From the NCBI GenBank assembly GCA_016722945.1, contig JAEQMT010000055.1:1-50911 (forward strand): DNA of 50,911 nucleotides. The letters run 5' to 3'. Source of the stretch: Desulfofustis sp. PB-SRB1. Its GTDB lineage: Bacteria; Desulfobacterota; Desulfobulbia; Desulfobulbales; Desulfocapsaceae. Below, in pieces: positions 34,781 through 43,678 of this stretch; the first letter of the stretch is position 1; every line of letters starts with the position of its first letter. The notes below the pieces were generated by a model that saw nothing but the letters and a program-made list of their open reading frames with translations, was not told where the DNA came from and did no database searches. The position numbers and the translations under genes are program-made.

Positions 34781-36280
34781 ATGAACCGTCGCCATTTTCT
34801 CTCCAGATCCGCCCAGGCCGCGGCCATTGCCGCACTTTCCTCAACACCTTTTGCCGCCGTGCTAAAGGCGCAGGCCAACCCCGCGTTCGCACCCTTCAGC
34901 CGGCCGCTTTACATCCCGCCCATCCTTGAACCAATCGCCGGCAACGGGGGGGCACCCATCCGCACCTTGACGGCCGTGACCGGCGCTCATTCATTCTTCC
35001 CCGGTCTGCAAACACCTACCATGGCCTTTAATGGCCCGTTTCTGGGGCCCACCATCAGGGTACGCAATGGCGAGGAGGTGGCCTTTGACGTGCACAACGA
35101 GCTGGATCAGGTGACCACCGTGCACTGGCATGGCCTGCACGTACCGGCCCGCTGGGACGGCGGACCACACCAGCCGATTCAGCCGGGCGACATCTGGCGG
35201 CCGCGCTTTACCATCAAGCAGCAGGCCGCCACCCTCTGGTATCATCCCCACGCCATGGGCTTGACCGGCGAGCACGTCTATAACGGCATGGCCGGTCTGT
35301 TTATCATCGACGACGATACAGCCGACGCATTACCGCTGCCCCAGGAATACGGGGTGGATGATATTCCACTCATCATCCAGGATCGACGCTTTTATGAGGA
35401 TGGCAGCTTCGCCTACGTCCGCGCCATGCACGACGTCATGCACGGGGTTATCGGCAACAATCTGATCATTAACGGCATGATCAAGCCGTATATCGAGCTT
35501 ACCAGACCGCTGGTGCGGTTTCGCATCCTCAACGGTTCCAACTCTTCTATCTACCGGCTGCGCCTCTCCTCCGGTAACCGGATGCAGGTGATTGCCTCCG
35601 ACGGCGGCCTGCTGGCGGCGCCGGTGCCACTCACCGAGCTCATCATGACCGCCGGAGAGCGATACGAGATACTTGTCGATTGCACCGCCCAGCCAAAAGA
35701 CACCTCCCTGCACCTGCTGGTGGATCAGTACAGCGGCAACTCATATGAAGCGCTGGAGATTCGCTACACCGGCAACATCAACAAACGGCCGGCCATGCCC
35801 GGCAAACTTCGCCCGCACACGCCGCCTGCTGAATCATCGGCGGACAACACCCGCACTATTGTCATGGAGACCATGTCACGGGGAAACGGCGGGGGAATGG
35901 AAAGAGGCATGATGGGCGGCAACCGGCTGACCATCAACGGCAGACACATGGACATGGCCCGTATCGATGAGCGGATCAAGCTCGGCTCCACCGAGATATG
36001 GGAAATCGTCAATGATTCAGCTTCCCGGATGCAGCTTCCCCACTCCATGCATCTGCATGACGTGCAGTTTCACATCCTCGATCGCAACGGCGAACCACCG
36101 GAGCCATTTGAGGCCGGTCGCAAGGATACAGTTCTGCTCTGGCCCGGTGAGCGGGTACGCATCATCGCCTCATTTCTCGACTACACCGGCATATATATGT
36201 TCCACTGCCACATGCTGGAACACGAAGACGCCGGCATGATGGGCCAATTCGAGGTTTATCGCGACTCCGACACGATTTAA
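34781..36280 (+). CDS. Multicopper oxidase (CueO/laccase-like), Tat-exported
   Basis: I start at the ATG at 34781 (GGAG 7 nt upstream), giving 499 residues with a twin-arginine signal (NRRHFLSRSAQAAAIAA). All four copper-binding clusters are present: HWHGLH, WYHPHAMG, LPHSMHLHDVQFH and FHCHMLEHEDAGMM, the last with the type-1 Cys and an axial Met. A Met/Gly-rich insert (MSRGNGGGMERGMMGG) before the last domain recalls CueO's cuprous-oxidase loop. It oxidises Cu(I) or phenols in the periplasm. Position beside quinone-detoxifying genes suggests linked phenol/quinone or copper stress. Confidence 0.9.
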   Translation: MNRRHFLSRSAQAAAIAALSSTPFAAVLKAQANPAFAPFSRPLYIPPILEPIAGNGGAPIRTLTAVTGAHSFFPGLQTPTMAFNGPFLGPTIRVRNGEEVAFDVHNELDQVTTVHWHGLHVPARWDGGPHQPIQPGDIWRPRFTIKQQAATLWYHPHAMGLTGEHVYNGMAGLFIIDDDTADALPLPQEYGVDDIPLIIQDRRFYEDGSFAYVRAMHDVMHGVIGNNLIINGMIKPYIELTRPLVRFRILNGSNSSIYRLRLSSGNRMQVIASDGGLLAAPVPLTELIMTAGERYEILVDCTAQPKDTSLHLLVDQYSGNSYEALEIRYTGNINKRPAMPGKLRPHTPPAESSADNTRTIVMETMSRGNGGGMERGMMGGNRLTINGRHMDMARIDERIKLGSTEIWEIVNDSASRMQLPHSMHLHDVQFHILDRNGEPPEPFEAGRKDTVLLWPGERVRIIASFLDYTGIYMFHCHMLEHEDAGMMGQFEVYRDSDTI

Positions 36281-36304
36281 TTCCGACAGCACCTCGTGCC
36301 TGGT

Positions 36305-36533
36305 CTAAAGCTTCTGTTCCAGCGCCGCTATTTTCTTGGATTGCTGGTCTTGGCCATCTTTTCTCGTCTTCTCAAAAGCGGCCGCCCCGTTTTCAAAAAA
36401 CGCTTTTTGCCGGCGGTAAAAAAACCGCCGGCTGCAACGCATACTGATCGCACAGATCAGATACCGGCACCCGGTCAACAAGGTATCGCTTGAGGATGGC
36501 TATCTTCTCATCGGATCGATAATTATATCGCTT
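36305..36533 (-). pseudogene. IS3-family orfA remnant (split, frameshifted)
   Basis: Read on the minus strand, the gene starts at a GTG at 40918 (AAGGA upstream) beyond the IS4-family element and continues here: KKKRYNYRSDEKIAILKRY, then VDRVPVSDLCDQY, a typical IS3-type OrfA helix-turn-helix. An extra T in a T-run near 36420 shifts the frame. After correction it continues FFENGAAAFEKTRKDGQ and reaches an early TAG at 36305-36307, where homologues have Gln. No orfB remains. It was already present when the IS4-family element inserted, because the 9-bp duplication lies inside it. Confidence 0.75.
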
Positions 36534-36552
36534 CACTAGTGTCCGGTTAATA

Positions 36553-36958
36553 TTAGAATAATTTCAGTTGCTTATAGCCAGACTGGTCTGGGTTTTTGTA
36601 GTTCATCTCTGTAACAAGTTGATAAAAGGGTACTTTTTCGAAAGAGGTAACACTTAAAATCTGTAAAATTGTGTAGAGGCTCTCGGTGAGGTTGAGCCGT
36701 TTTTTCATAATGGCTACCAGGACATAAACGCAGACTGCTATCCAGACCTGAGTCTTCACCGCATTCTCTGAGGTGCCAAAAAAGCGTTTTATCCTCAAAT
36801 GTTGCTTGATCCATTTGAAAAACAGCTCGACCTGCCATCGGCTTCGATACAGCTGAGCTATTGTTAATGCGGGTAGAAAGAAATTGTTGGTGAGAAAAAC
36901 AAGTGTCTGTGTGGTGGCCGCATCGTGAAATTTCACGCGACGCAGAATGTCTGGATAA
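36553..36958 (-). pseudogene. IS4-family transposase, C-terminal fragment
   Basis: It encodes YPDILRRVKFHDAATTQTLVF and the conserved IS4 signature ALTIAQLYRSRWQVELFFKWIKQHLRIK, which includes the catalytic Glu (YREK region), to the native C-terminus. It is separated from the rest of the gene by the IS at 36959. Confidence 0.88.
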
Positions 36959-38598
36959 CTAAAGTTTCCCATTTTTGAAGCGAGGACGACACAATCCTGA
37001 CAATATCAGAGCATTAATATGGTTTGGAAGATCCCAGGAAGGACATATTTATGTTTTAATATCAATAACTTATGAGGAGAAATTTTGAGACCGCTAACTA
37101 CTTGATATTACTCGATAAAAATTAACAAAATTTTCACCTGAATGTCAGAATAATAAACGATAACAGCAAGTTAGTAGTGAATGCGAGGCCCACTCATGGT
37201 ATACTATGTTTTATCACCAACAAGAAACCGGAGGGACCCCGCATGTCTATACTACACCGCCTGCTCACCGAACTCAAAGACCAATTTATTCAATCAGAAA
37301 AAGGCAAAGAACGCGGCGCCTGGTTTGTCTATACCCTGCTCGCCATTATCCTGCCCGGCACCTCGGCAAAAACCTCACATCTGTTTCGGGTACTCCACGT
37401 GATCTTTGGTCTCACAACAATTGGCAAGAAACCATTCTATAGCTTTATCGCCTCGCCGAAGATTCCCTGGGGCAGGCTGTGGCCCACGCTCTGGAACATG
37501 ATCCCGGATCCGTGCACCGACGGCCGCCTGCTGGTTGCCCTGGACGATTATGTCAATCCCAAGACCGGTAAGAATATCTTTGGCTGCGCGAAGGTCTTCG
37601 ATAATGCCGCCAAGAAAAACCAGTCACGCTATCCATGGGCGCAACTGGTTGTTGCCATCGGTCTGATTACGGTGATCAAGGGACGATGGGCCTGTCTTCC
37701 CCTCAGCCAGCGTTACTATTTCAGCACAAAACACATCACCAACAGTAAGCCAACGTTCAAGGGCGAGCGCATCGTGTTTCAAAACAAATACCAGCAGGCG
37801 GTAGAGATGCTCGATGAGGTGGGAAGACATTTTCCCGAGCACCCGATCCTGGTGGTGGCCGACTCTTGGTTTGGTAATCAGGGGCTCTTCAAACCGCTAC
37901 GTCAATCGCTTGGTTCACGAGGCCATCTGTTGTCTCGCCTGCGCTCCAACAACAATCTGTATGCCATGCCTGAACAGCCACAAGGCAGGCGGGTTGGCCG
38001 GCCAAAAAAGTATGGTGATTACCTCGGTACGACAACCTCGCTTGCCATTGCTCACCAAGAGCATGCCACGGAGATAGCAGTGAATCTTTACGGCACAACG
38101 CGCACGGTACTGTTCGCTACATCCATTGTCATGCAGAAAACGCTCAAATGCCCTATTCGGGTGGTGTGGGTATATCGCCGGACACGGTGGGTTGCTCTGT
38201 TTACTACCGATCTCAGCTTGTCTGTTGCCCAGATCATTGAGTATTATGGCGCCAGGTGGAAGATCGAGGCAAGCTTCAAAGAGCTCAAACAGGATATCGG
38301 CAGTGCCGAGGCCCAGAATCGGAAACCGGTGGCGGTTTACAATCATCTGAACTTATGCATGATGGCCGTCTCACTTGCGTGGGTGTATGCCATCCATCTA
38401 GACAAAACTCCCCACCGCCGACATGCGGTAAAAGGACGTGCCCATTATGCCTTTTCCGATGTCCGCAGAGTGATTGCGCAACAGGTAGTGGATAAGGATT
38501 TTCATATGGGTTGCTCACCTCCACCCAAACCACGGAAAAATATCGTTGCCGCTCTGTTTATGAGGCTTGCGGCTTGAGGACTTTTCGGGAAACTTCAG
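36959..38598. mobile_element. IS4-superfamily insertion sequence nested in the IS4 element
   Basis: A 1,640-bp element. The left end CTAAAGTTTCCC and the right end, read inward, CTGAAGTTTCCC match at 11 of 12 positions. Flanking 7-bp duplications TGGATAA lie at 36952-36958 and 38599-38605. Removing the element and one duplication rejoins the interrupted transposase exactly between ...KYYP and DILRR. A 7-bp duplication is unusual for classical IS4 but occurs in some IS4-related groups. Unusually, about 280 bp precede the transposase gene. Confidence 0.85.
37243..38577 (+). CDS. DDE transposase (IS4/IS701-like superfamily)
   Basis: I start at the ATG at 37243, preceded by GGAGGG, giving 444 residues. 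The core shows LLVALDDYVNPKTGKNIFGC and ILVVADSWFGNQGLF, the likely DDE aspartates, and a C-terminal YGARWKIEASFKELKQDIGSAEAQ with the catalytic Glu, as in the IS4 YREK motif. It appears intact and is probably the most recently active enzyme in this cluster. The family assignment within the IS4/IS701 group is uncertain. Confidence 0.82.
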   Translation: MSILHRLLTELKDQFIQSEKGKERGAWFVYTLLAIILPGTSAKTSHLFRVLHVIFGLTTIGKKPFYSFIASPKIPWGRLWPTLWNMIPDPCTDGRLLVALDDYVNPKTGKNIFGCAKVFDNAAKKNQSRYPWAQLVVAIGLITVIKGRWACLPLSQRYYFSTKHITNSKPTFKGERIVFQNKYQQAVEMLDEVGRHFPEHPILVVADSWFGNQGLFKPLRQSLGSRGHLLSRLRSNNNLYAMPEQPQGRRVGRPKKYGDYLGTTTSLAIAHQEHATEIAVNLYGTTRTVLFATSIVMQKTLKCPIRVVWVYRRTRWVALFTTDLSLSVAQIIEYYGARWKIEASFKELKQDIGSAEAQNRKPVAVYNHLNLCMMAVSLAWVYAIHLDKTPHRRHAVKGRAHYAFSDVRRVIAQQVVDKDFHMGCSPPPKPRKNIVAALFMRLAA

Positions 38599-38787
38599 TG
38601 GATAATACTTGCTGGTATAATAACCACTCAGCGTGATTGTTTGATCGCAACGGAGGCCTGTCGTTTTGTCGACCGTATGTGAATATCGCCTTTTGTATTG
38701 CGTATTTGCTTTGGCGCGAGTCACGAAAAAAGCAGGCACTCGGTTGAAGGTGTAGAGTCGTTGGAAATCCAGGTAACCCCGGTCCAT
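38599..38787 (-). pseudogene. IS4-family transposase, middle fragment
   Basis: It encodes MDRGYLDFQRLYTFNRVPAF and YTSKYYP, the stretch that follows the second catalytic Asp in IS4-type enzymes. It lies between the IS3-family and IS4-superfamily insertions and joins in frame to the fragments on either side once those are removed. Confidence 0.85.
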
Positions 38788-38855
38788 TATAGTGGACCCC
38801 AAAAATGGGACAGCAAATTAAGTTATTTTCCTCACCATAACGGGGATACTGAAAA

Positions 38856-39149
38856 ATGACAGAAAAAAGGCGCAGGACCTACACCGCGGCATTCAAGGCA
38901 AAGGTTGGCTTGGAGGCGATCCGTGGGGTACAGACTACTAACGAAATTGCCCAGGCATACGGTGTCCATCCGGTGCAAGTCGGCCACTGGAAAAAGGCGA
39001 TCACCGAACAAGCCGGGACACTGTTTGAAACCAAGCGGGGACGCAAAAAACGCGACGAAGCCACTGAGCCGGATAGATTATACACGGAAATCGGCCGGTT
39101 GAACATGGAGCTGGACTGGTTGAAAAAAAAGTCCGGACTGAGCCGGTGA
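38856..39149 (+). CDS. IS3-family OrfA
   Basis: A 97-residue DNA-binding protein with helix-turn-helix TNEIAQAYGVHPVQVGHWKKAI and a leucine-rich C-terminus (LYTEIGRLNMELDWLKKK). Translation of the A8-G run in its last codons allows a -1 shift into orfB. Confidence 0.9.
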   Translation: MTEKRRRTYTAAFKAKVGLEAIRGVQTTNEIAQAYGVHPVQVGHWKKAITEQAGTLFETKRGRKKRDEATEPDRLYTEIGRLNMELDWLKKKSGLSR

Positions 39150-40120
39150 GCGTTCGACAAACCTGGATAGAGCCTGCTCCAGCAGGCCAATCCTCAGCTC
39201 CATCGCTGAGTCGCCAGTGTGAACTGGCCGGAGTAACCCGCTCAGGGGTCTATCGGTGCTGGAAGGGTGACACTCCGGTCAGCGAGCTGGATCTGAAACT
39301 GCTGAGGTTAATTGATGCCGAGTACACTCGCCGTCCCTTTTACGGCAGCAGGAGAATGGTCTTATCGTTACGTGATGCTGGGTATCAGGTCAACCGAAAA
39401 CGGGTACAGCGTTTGATGAAGGTACTCGGACTTGCCGGCATGCTGCCCGGACCTCATACCAGTAAACCGCATCCCACCCATAAGATCTATCCTTACCTGC
39501 TGCGTGGTGTGGCCATTACGCGACCAGACCAGGTGTGGAGCGCCGATATCACCTATATCCGGTTGGCCCACGGGTTTGCCTATCTGGTGGCGATCATGGA
39601 CTGGTATTCTCGTCGTGTCTTGGCCTGGCGTTTGTCCAATACGCTTGATTCAGGCTTCTGTATCGACTGCCTGGAAGAAGCACTCCGTACGTATGGTGCG
39701 CCTGAGATATTCAACACTGACCAGGGGGCTCAATTTACCAGTACGGCTTTTACGAAGGTACTCACGGATGCAAAGATTGCGATCAGCATGGATGGACGGG
39801 GCAGGGCATTGGATAATATTTTCGTCGAGCGGTTGTGGCGTAGCGTCAAATATGAGGATATTTACCTTAAGGGGTACGAGTTCTTTGCCGAGTTGTACCG
39901 TGGCCTCCGAGCGTATTTCACCTTTTATAACGATGAGCGGCCCCATCAGGCGTTGGGCTACCTTACGCCCGCATCAGTCTATCGAGCGGGCACGGGCGGG
40001 GGTGCGGAAATAAAGGATCATTTCAACACGGATAGCTCCGGTACCATTTCGGCTCCGCTTCGCTCCACCGAAATGGTACCGGAAAGAGGAACTGGGGCAG
40101 CGCTAATCCGCTGCGAATAA
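39146..40120 (+). CDS. IS3-family OrfB (integrase-core transposase)
   Basis: A 324-residue rve-domain protein starting at a GTG and overlapping orfA by 4 nt. The DDE residues are the Asp in VWSADITYIRL, the Asp in IFNTDQGAQFTS and the Glu in NIFVERLWRSVKYEDIYL. It is probably produced mainly as an OrfAB fusion through the upstream slippery run. The C-terminal 45 residues after GYLTPASVY are longer than usual and read into the IS end. Confidence 0.9.
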   Translation: MSVRQTWIEPAPAGQSSAPSLSRQCELAGVTRSGVYRCWKGDTPVSELDLKLLRLIDAEYTRRPFYGSRRMVLSLRDAGYQVNRKRVQRLMKVLGLAGMLPGPHTSKPHPTHKIYPYLLRGVAITRPDQVWSADITYIRLAHGFAYLVAIMDWYSRRVLAWRLSNTLDSGFCIDCLEEALRTYGAPEIFNTDQGAQFTSTAFTKVLTDAKIAISMDGRGRALDNIFVERLWRSVKYEDIYLKGYEFFAELYRGLRAYFTFYNDERPHQALGYLTPASVYRAGTGGGAEIKDHFNTDSSGTISAPLRSTEMVPERGTGAALIRCE

Positions 40121-40179
40121 AGGAAAGGGAAATAACTTAAATTCAGGGGAAAATTGTCCTTGACTTGGGGTCCACCTCA

Positions 40180-40757
40180 CATGACATAATATGCGCCTGT
40201 TTCCAACGGTAACAAATCGAGCGCGTTGACATCGTGCAGTTTGCCGTCGGAAATATGGATAAATGTGGGTATGTTTCCCCGTAGATCCAACAACGTGTGC
40301 AGTTTGACAGCACCTTTTTTCTTGCGGAAAACCGCCCAGGGAAACACTGACAAGCACAGATCGATGGTGGTTGAATCCAGAGCATATACCGTTTCGTCTA
40401 ACTCTTCGAGAAACTGATCTTCCGGTAGAGGTCTCTGGCAATAGCGATGAGGTGTTGAGCAAGCTCGGCATAGATGCGCCAATCGCGCTTTTCGTTGGCA
40501 TCGGCGAGCGTTGATCTGGAGACTCGTCCGCGGATACCCATGTGGTAGAGTTTCTTGTTTTGGGAGCGAAGGCAAATCTCGATATCTCGCAGACTTTCCC
40601 GGTGGGCGATCTGGGCAAACGCCATGCAGAGAAACTGATCGAGACACGTAAATGTTTTTACGTTGGAGTTGCCCTGGTACTTTGTAACGCAACGATGAAA
40701 GGTTGACAGCGGTATGAAGTCCATAACCTGCTTGAAAATCAATCGACCGGTAAACAT
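40180..40757 (-). pseudogene. IS4-family transposase, N-terminal fragment (frameshifted)
   Basis: It begins MFTGRLIFKQVMDFIPLSTF and continues to the IS4 pattern RESLRDIEICL and STLADANEKRDWRIY, then loses one base near 40425 so that the next part, ELDETVYALDSTTIDLCLS (first catalytic Asp) to AYYVM, is in another frame. The IS3-family insertion cuts it at 40180. Confidence 0.88.
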
Positions 40758-41011
40758 CTGTGTCCCCCCCCCAGGGTTTTACCGGGGATCATCCTCAGAA
40801 AAGGATGTGATTTCAAGTCGATTATGGCCATTTTGACGCGTATAGCATGTAATATTAAAAGGTTATACTGTGCTCAGAGAAAAACACCCGGACAGTAGTG
40901 ATATCGCTTCTTTTTCACAGAATCCTTCTTTGTTCGTGTATACTAACTCGAACTTCAGAACTCTTTACTTCTGGGAAGTTTAGGTGACACTCAAGTTAGC
41001 TTTTTAACAAA

Positions 41012-43204
41012 CTAATTTCCCCTTTCATAGACAAGCCGCATTCCGGTTCCGGGATAAATCATCTCAGAATCGTTGAGCTGATCAAAGAGACCTTGCAATG
41101 ATCTATTAGCTGCTGGTCTAGACGCGGAGTGAACCCGTATTCGAAGTATTTTATTATCAACATCAGGAAAGATATCCGCTTCGGTCATAAACAAATCCTG
41201 GAGCAATCGTCTGGCTGCCGGTGTATCTACGGTAGGCCCTTTCAACATAGTAGCCATTGCAGTCTCCGCTCGGTATGCGATCATTTTAACCGTATCCAGC
41301 AGCCGCTTACGGCCGGGAACTAATTGCTGGAATGCTTCAGTCCCTTCAAGGGCATCCCAGGTGATATAGTGTGGTGTTTTTTTGAGTTTGGCTTTGCGTT
41401 CCCCAATCTCATGCTCAAGATGCTGAATTTGCTCCAACAGATCAGCTTTTTTTCGTATCCAATTGCGGTATCTTTTGGTGTCTTCTGCAGCCTTTGGATG
41501 TATCGTCATTTCGGCAAAACGAGCCTGACGGTATCGAAGTTTACTTACCAGAGAATGTTTCTGTTTCGTCAAATCCCTCCAGGTCGGATTGATCACTTTT
41601 TCATCAGTGGGTAAATCGTCGACGCCATATTCCGCAAGCAGGTCTATGGCAAAGTGACGCATCATGTAACCGAAGAAGTTTTCCTGACACCACCGGCTAA
41701 ACATCTGCGCCGCTAGCTGTATATGTGGTAAGGCATAGGCCGTACTGATCAGGCTGGTTTGGTGACCGGAATCGGTCAACTTTCGAACCTCACGCATCCA
41801 AACGGCATCTTTGCCGGAGCCGACCAGGCTTCCCATTTCTGCAAGACGCATAGTGAGTGTTTCTCCTTGCGGCATGGTAACCTCTTGCTCATCAAACCAT
41901 TCTTCCGGCCATGCACCGCCGGGGAATTTGTGATAGGTAATGCAGCTGATCCTGTATTCTCGCCACATGCGCTTAAAAAAGGCGGGACTGTATCCTTCAC
42001 GGTCAAAAACAATGGTGATCCTGCCGAGGTGGGGATCTGCTTCTCGTTCCTCCGGGCTGGGCTGCCCAGGAACATCCCGCAACAGGCGGGGGATAATATC
42101 GCTTTCCAAAGTCGTGAGCATCCCCGGGTCGACAGTCTTTTCCACAACAAAGAAAGGATTGCCGACGGCATCGTTGACCCAGTAATCACAAACACCGCGA
42201 AGACAAAGACGGTCTCGGGATACGTATTTTCTCGGTAATTTTGTTTTGTTGCCATGATATACCCGCACATGGCCGTCAATATAAAGTGTGCCGGCAGCTT
42301 CGGGGTCGGCCTCCATCCACTGCCGGCTGAGATGTGCACCCCATTTTTCAGCCGAATCATCCAGACTGAGTTGGTCCAATTTCTCTCGTAGACAGCGAAC
42401 CTCCGGTACACGATCCAGCCCGACCAACTTGCCGAACTCCCCGGGAGAATATCCACGCAGTTGCTCAACTGTTTTGATCCGGCACAACGACATAAAAGCG
42501 AGTAACAAAAGAATATGTACGCTGCGATAATATCCTTTTACCTCACCCAGCAGGGATTGAGCACCTTGAAGCAGACCGTTTGCAAGCAGTGCGGGAAGGC
42601 CGCAAAGAACTCCACCTTTAGGCACATCCAGGCAGGGCTCAAAACGGATAATTGCTCCGCTACTTTCCCCAAAGGCAGCAGCGAGACGATCATCTACTCT
42701 GGTACAGGCTGTCCCCAATTGCTCCGCGGCTTTGGTATCTAACGTATCACGGGATGATTTGGTTGAAACTGCAGGTGCGGGGGTGGGTTCTTTGAGCCGC
42801 CCGTCATTTATTGCTTTTCGGAGAGTGTCATATTTCACCCCAAGTTCTTTGGCGACTTCTGATCTGCTGTGGTGTTCGTCTAGTAACGATTGTGCCTTCG
42901 CAAGAACAGGCGGAGTGAGTACTGTCCCGCCTTGGCGGGCTGGACGAGGCTTGAAAAAACCTTCCACTCCTTCTTGACGAAGTTTGTTGACGGCTCGGAT
43001 TACGTTTCTTTTAGGTACTCCGAAGGTTCGTATGATATCGACTTGCCGGCATCCTCCTGATTCAATAAGCTGGGCAGTAACGAGCCTGAACATACGTCGG
43101 TCATCAGCTCGATGTGAATAAACAGGGTGACCTCCCAAAAAATAGGTCCACTGCTGATCATCACGCCAAACTCCGACACGGCTGTTGATTTCTGTAGCGC
43201 CCAT
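41012..43204 (-). CDS. Large transposase-like protein of unassigned family
   Basis: A 730-residue protein from an ATG at 43204. Residues 40-140 hold two helix-turn-helix segments (RQVDIIRTFGVPKRNVIRAVNKL and SEVAKELGVKYDTLRKAI). The middle has LYIDGHVRVYHG and ITIVFDREGYSPAFFKRMW, plausible DDE-type aspartates, followed by a coiled region (LLEQIQHLEHEIGERKAKLKK). I recall homologues called putative transposases. The frame stays open 11 codons upstream through 'KQQIILPCIP', which looks conserved, to an ACG at 43237-43235 placed after AGGAAGG. The native ATG may have mutated. Terminal repeats are not resolved. Confidence 0.65.
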   Translation of the reverse strand: MGATEINSRVGVWRDDQQWTYFLGGHPVYSHRADDRRMFRLVTAQLIESGGCRQVDIIRTFGVPKRNVIRAVNKLRQEGVEGFFKPRPARQGGTVLTPPVLAKAQSLLDEHHSRSEVAKELGVKYDTLRKAINDGRLKEPTPAPAVSTKSSRDTLDTKAAEQLGTACTRVDDRLAAAFGESSGAIIRFEPCLDVPKGGVLCGLPALLANGLLQGAQSLLGEVKGYYRSVHILLLLAFMSLCRIKTVEQLRGYSPGEFGKLVGLDRVPEVRCLREKLDQLSLDDSAEKWGAHLSRQWMEADPEAAGTLYIDGHVRVYHGNKTKLPRKYVSRDRLCLRGVCDYWVNDAVGNPFFVVEKTVDPGMLTTLESDIIPRLLRDVPGQPSPEEREADPHLGRITIVFDREGYSPAFFKRMWREYRISCITYHKFPGGAWPEEWFDEQEVTMPQGETLTMRLAEMGSLVGSGKDAVWMREVRKLTDSGHQTSLISTAYALPHIQLAAQMFSRWCQENFFGYMMRHFAIDLLAEYGVDDLPTDEKVINPTWRDLTKQKHSLVSKLRYRQARFAEMTIHPKAAEDTKRYRNWIRKKADLLEQIQHLEHEIGERKAKLKKTPHYITWDALEGTEAFQQLVPGRKRLLDTVKMIAYRAETAMATMLKGPTVDTPAARRLLQDLFMTEADIFPDVDNKILRIRVHSASRPAANRSLQGLFDQLNDSEMIYPGTGMRLVYERGN

Positions 43205-43410
43205 CGGAATACATGGTAAAATAATTTGCTGTTTCGTGGCACCTTCCTCCTCTTTGTTTTTTGGTAATTTCTATGAGAAAGGTGCCATTTTTCTTTTCCT
43301 TGGGCAAGTGTTTAGGTTCTGAGATTGTTCGGTGTTTTTCCCTTTGCATTTAAGGCAGTTGAGTCATAAACCCTGATATTAGGTTCAGAGCCCAGATCAA
43401 GAGTCCTGAA

Positions 43411-43428
43411 TGTACATTTTTATGTACA
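43411..43428. promoter_or_regulatory. Operator palindrome of the Phd-PIN toxin-antitoxin pair
   Basis: TGTACAT-TTTT-ATGTACA, with perfect 7-bp arms, lies 16 bp before the antitoxin ATG. Phd-type antitoxins bind such palindromes to repress their own operon. Confidence 0.65.
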
Positions 43429-43444
43429 ATTATAGAGGCGTGAC

Positions 43445-43678
43445 ATGAAAACCATCACATTCACTGATTTTCGTAAAAGGGCTTCGAGTTTTATCACCGA
43501 GGTTGAACATGGCGAGACACTTGTTCTTCTTCGACATGGAAAACCTGTAGCCGAAATTGCTCCCTTTTCAGATAACGGCCCCAGCCTGCCCTCATGGAAA
43601 CAAGCCGGAATCTGTTTACGCATAAAAGGAAGCAATCTGTCATCCGCTATTTTAGATGAGCGGGAGACTGCTCCATGA
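43445..43678 (+). CDS. Phd/YefM-family antitoxin
   Basis: A 77-residue antitoxin with the typical N-terminal fold (KTITFTDFRKRASSFITEVEHGETLVLLRHGKPVAEI in outline) and a variable C-terminus that would bind the toxin. It overlaps the toxin gene by 4 nt (ATGA), so both are co-translated. A palindrome precedes it, fitting autoregulation. Confidence 0.88.
   Translation: MKTITFTDFRKRASSFITEVEHGETLVLLRHGKPVAEIAPFSDNGPSLPSWKQAGICLRIKGSNLSSAILDERETAP

Larger units (their letters stand above)
38788..40179. mobile_element. IS3-family insertion sequence nested in the IS4 element
   Basis: A 1,392-bp element. The ends are TATAGTGGACCCCAA and, read inward from the right, TGAGGTGGACCCCAA, with a 3-bp duplication CAT on each side (38785-38787, 40180-40182). 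Removing it rejoins the IS4 transposase in frame at ...AYYVM/DRGYL. It carries overlapping orfA and orfB with a slippery A8-G run at 39123-39131, the usual IS3 signal for a programmed -1 frameshift that makes the OrfAB transposase. Confidence 0.9.
36534..40900. mobile_element. IS4-family element interrupted by two further IS
   Basis: Ends are CACTAGTGTCCGG (left) and, read inward from the right, CACTACTGTCCGG. A 9-bp duplication, ATATCGCTT, flanks it (36525-36533 and 40901-40909). Subtracting the two nested IS and their duplications leaves about 1,325 bp, a normal IS4 size. The transposase, on the minus strand, now lies in three pieces (40757-40180, 38787-38599 and 36958-36553) and also carries a frameshift near 40425. 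Confidence 0.85.

Noticed and set aside
36409-36432. Perfect hairpin GCCGGCGGT/ACCGCCGGC that could be a terminator for the multicopper oxidase
   Set aside because: It lies within the coding sequence of the IS3 orfA remnant about 130 bp after the oxidase, and its A-run is in the loop, not a T-tract after the stem.
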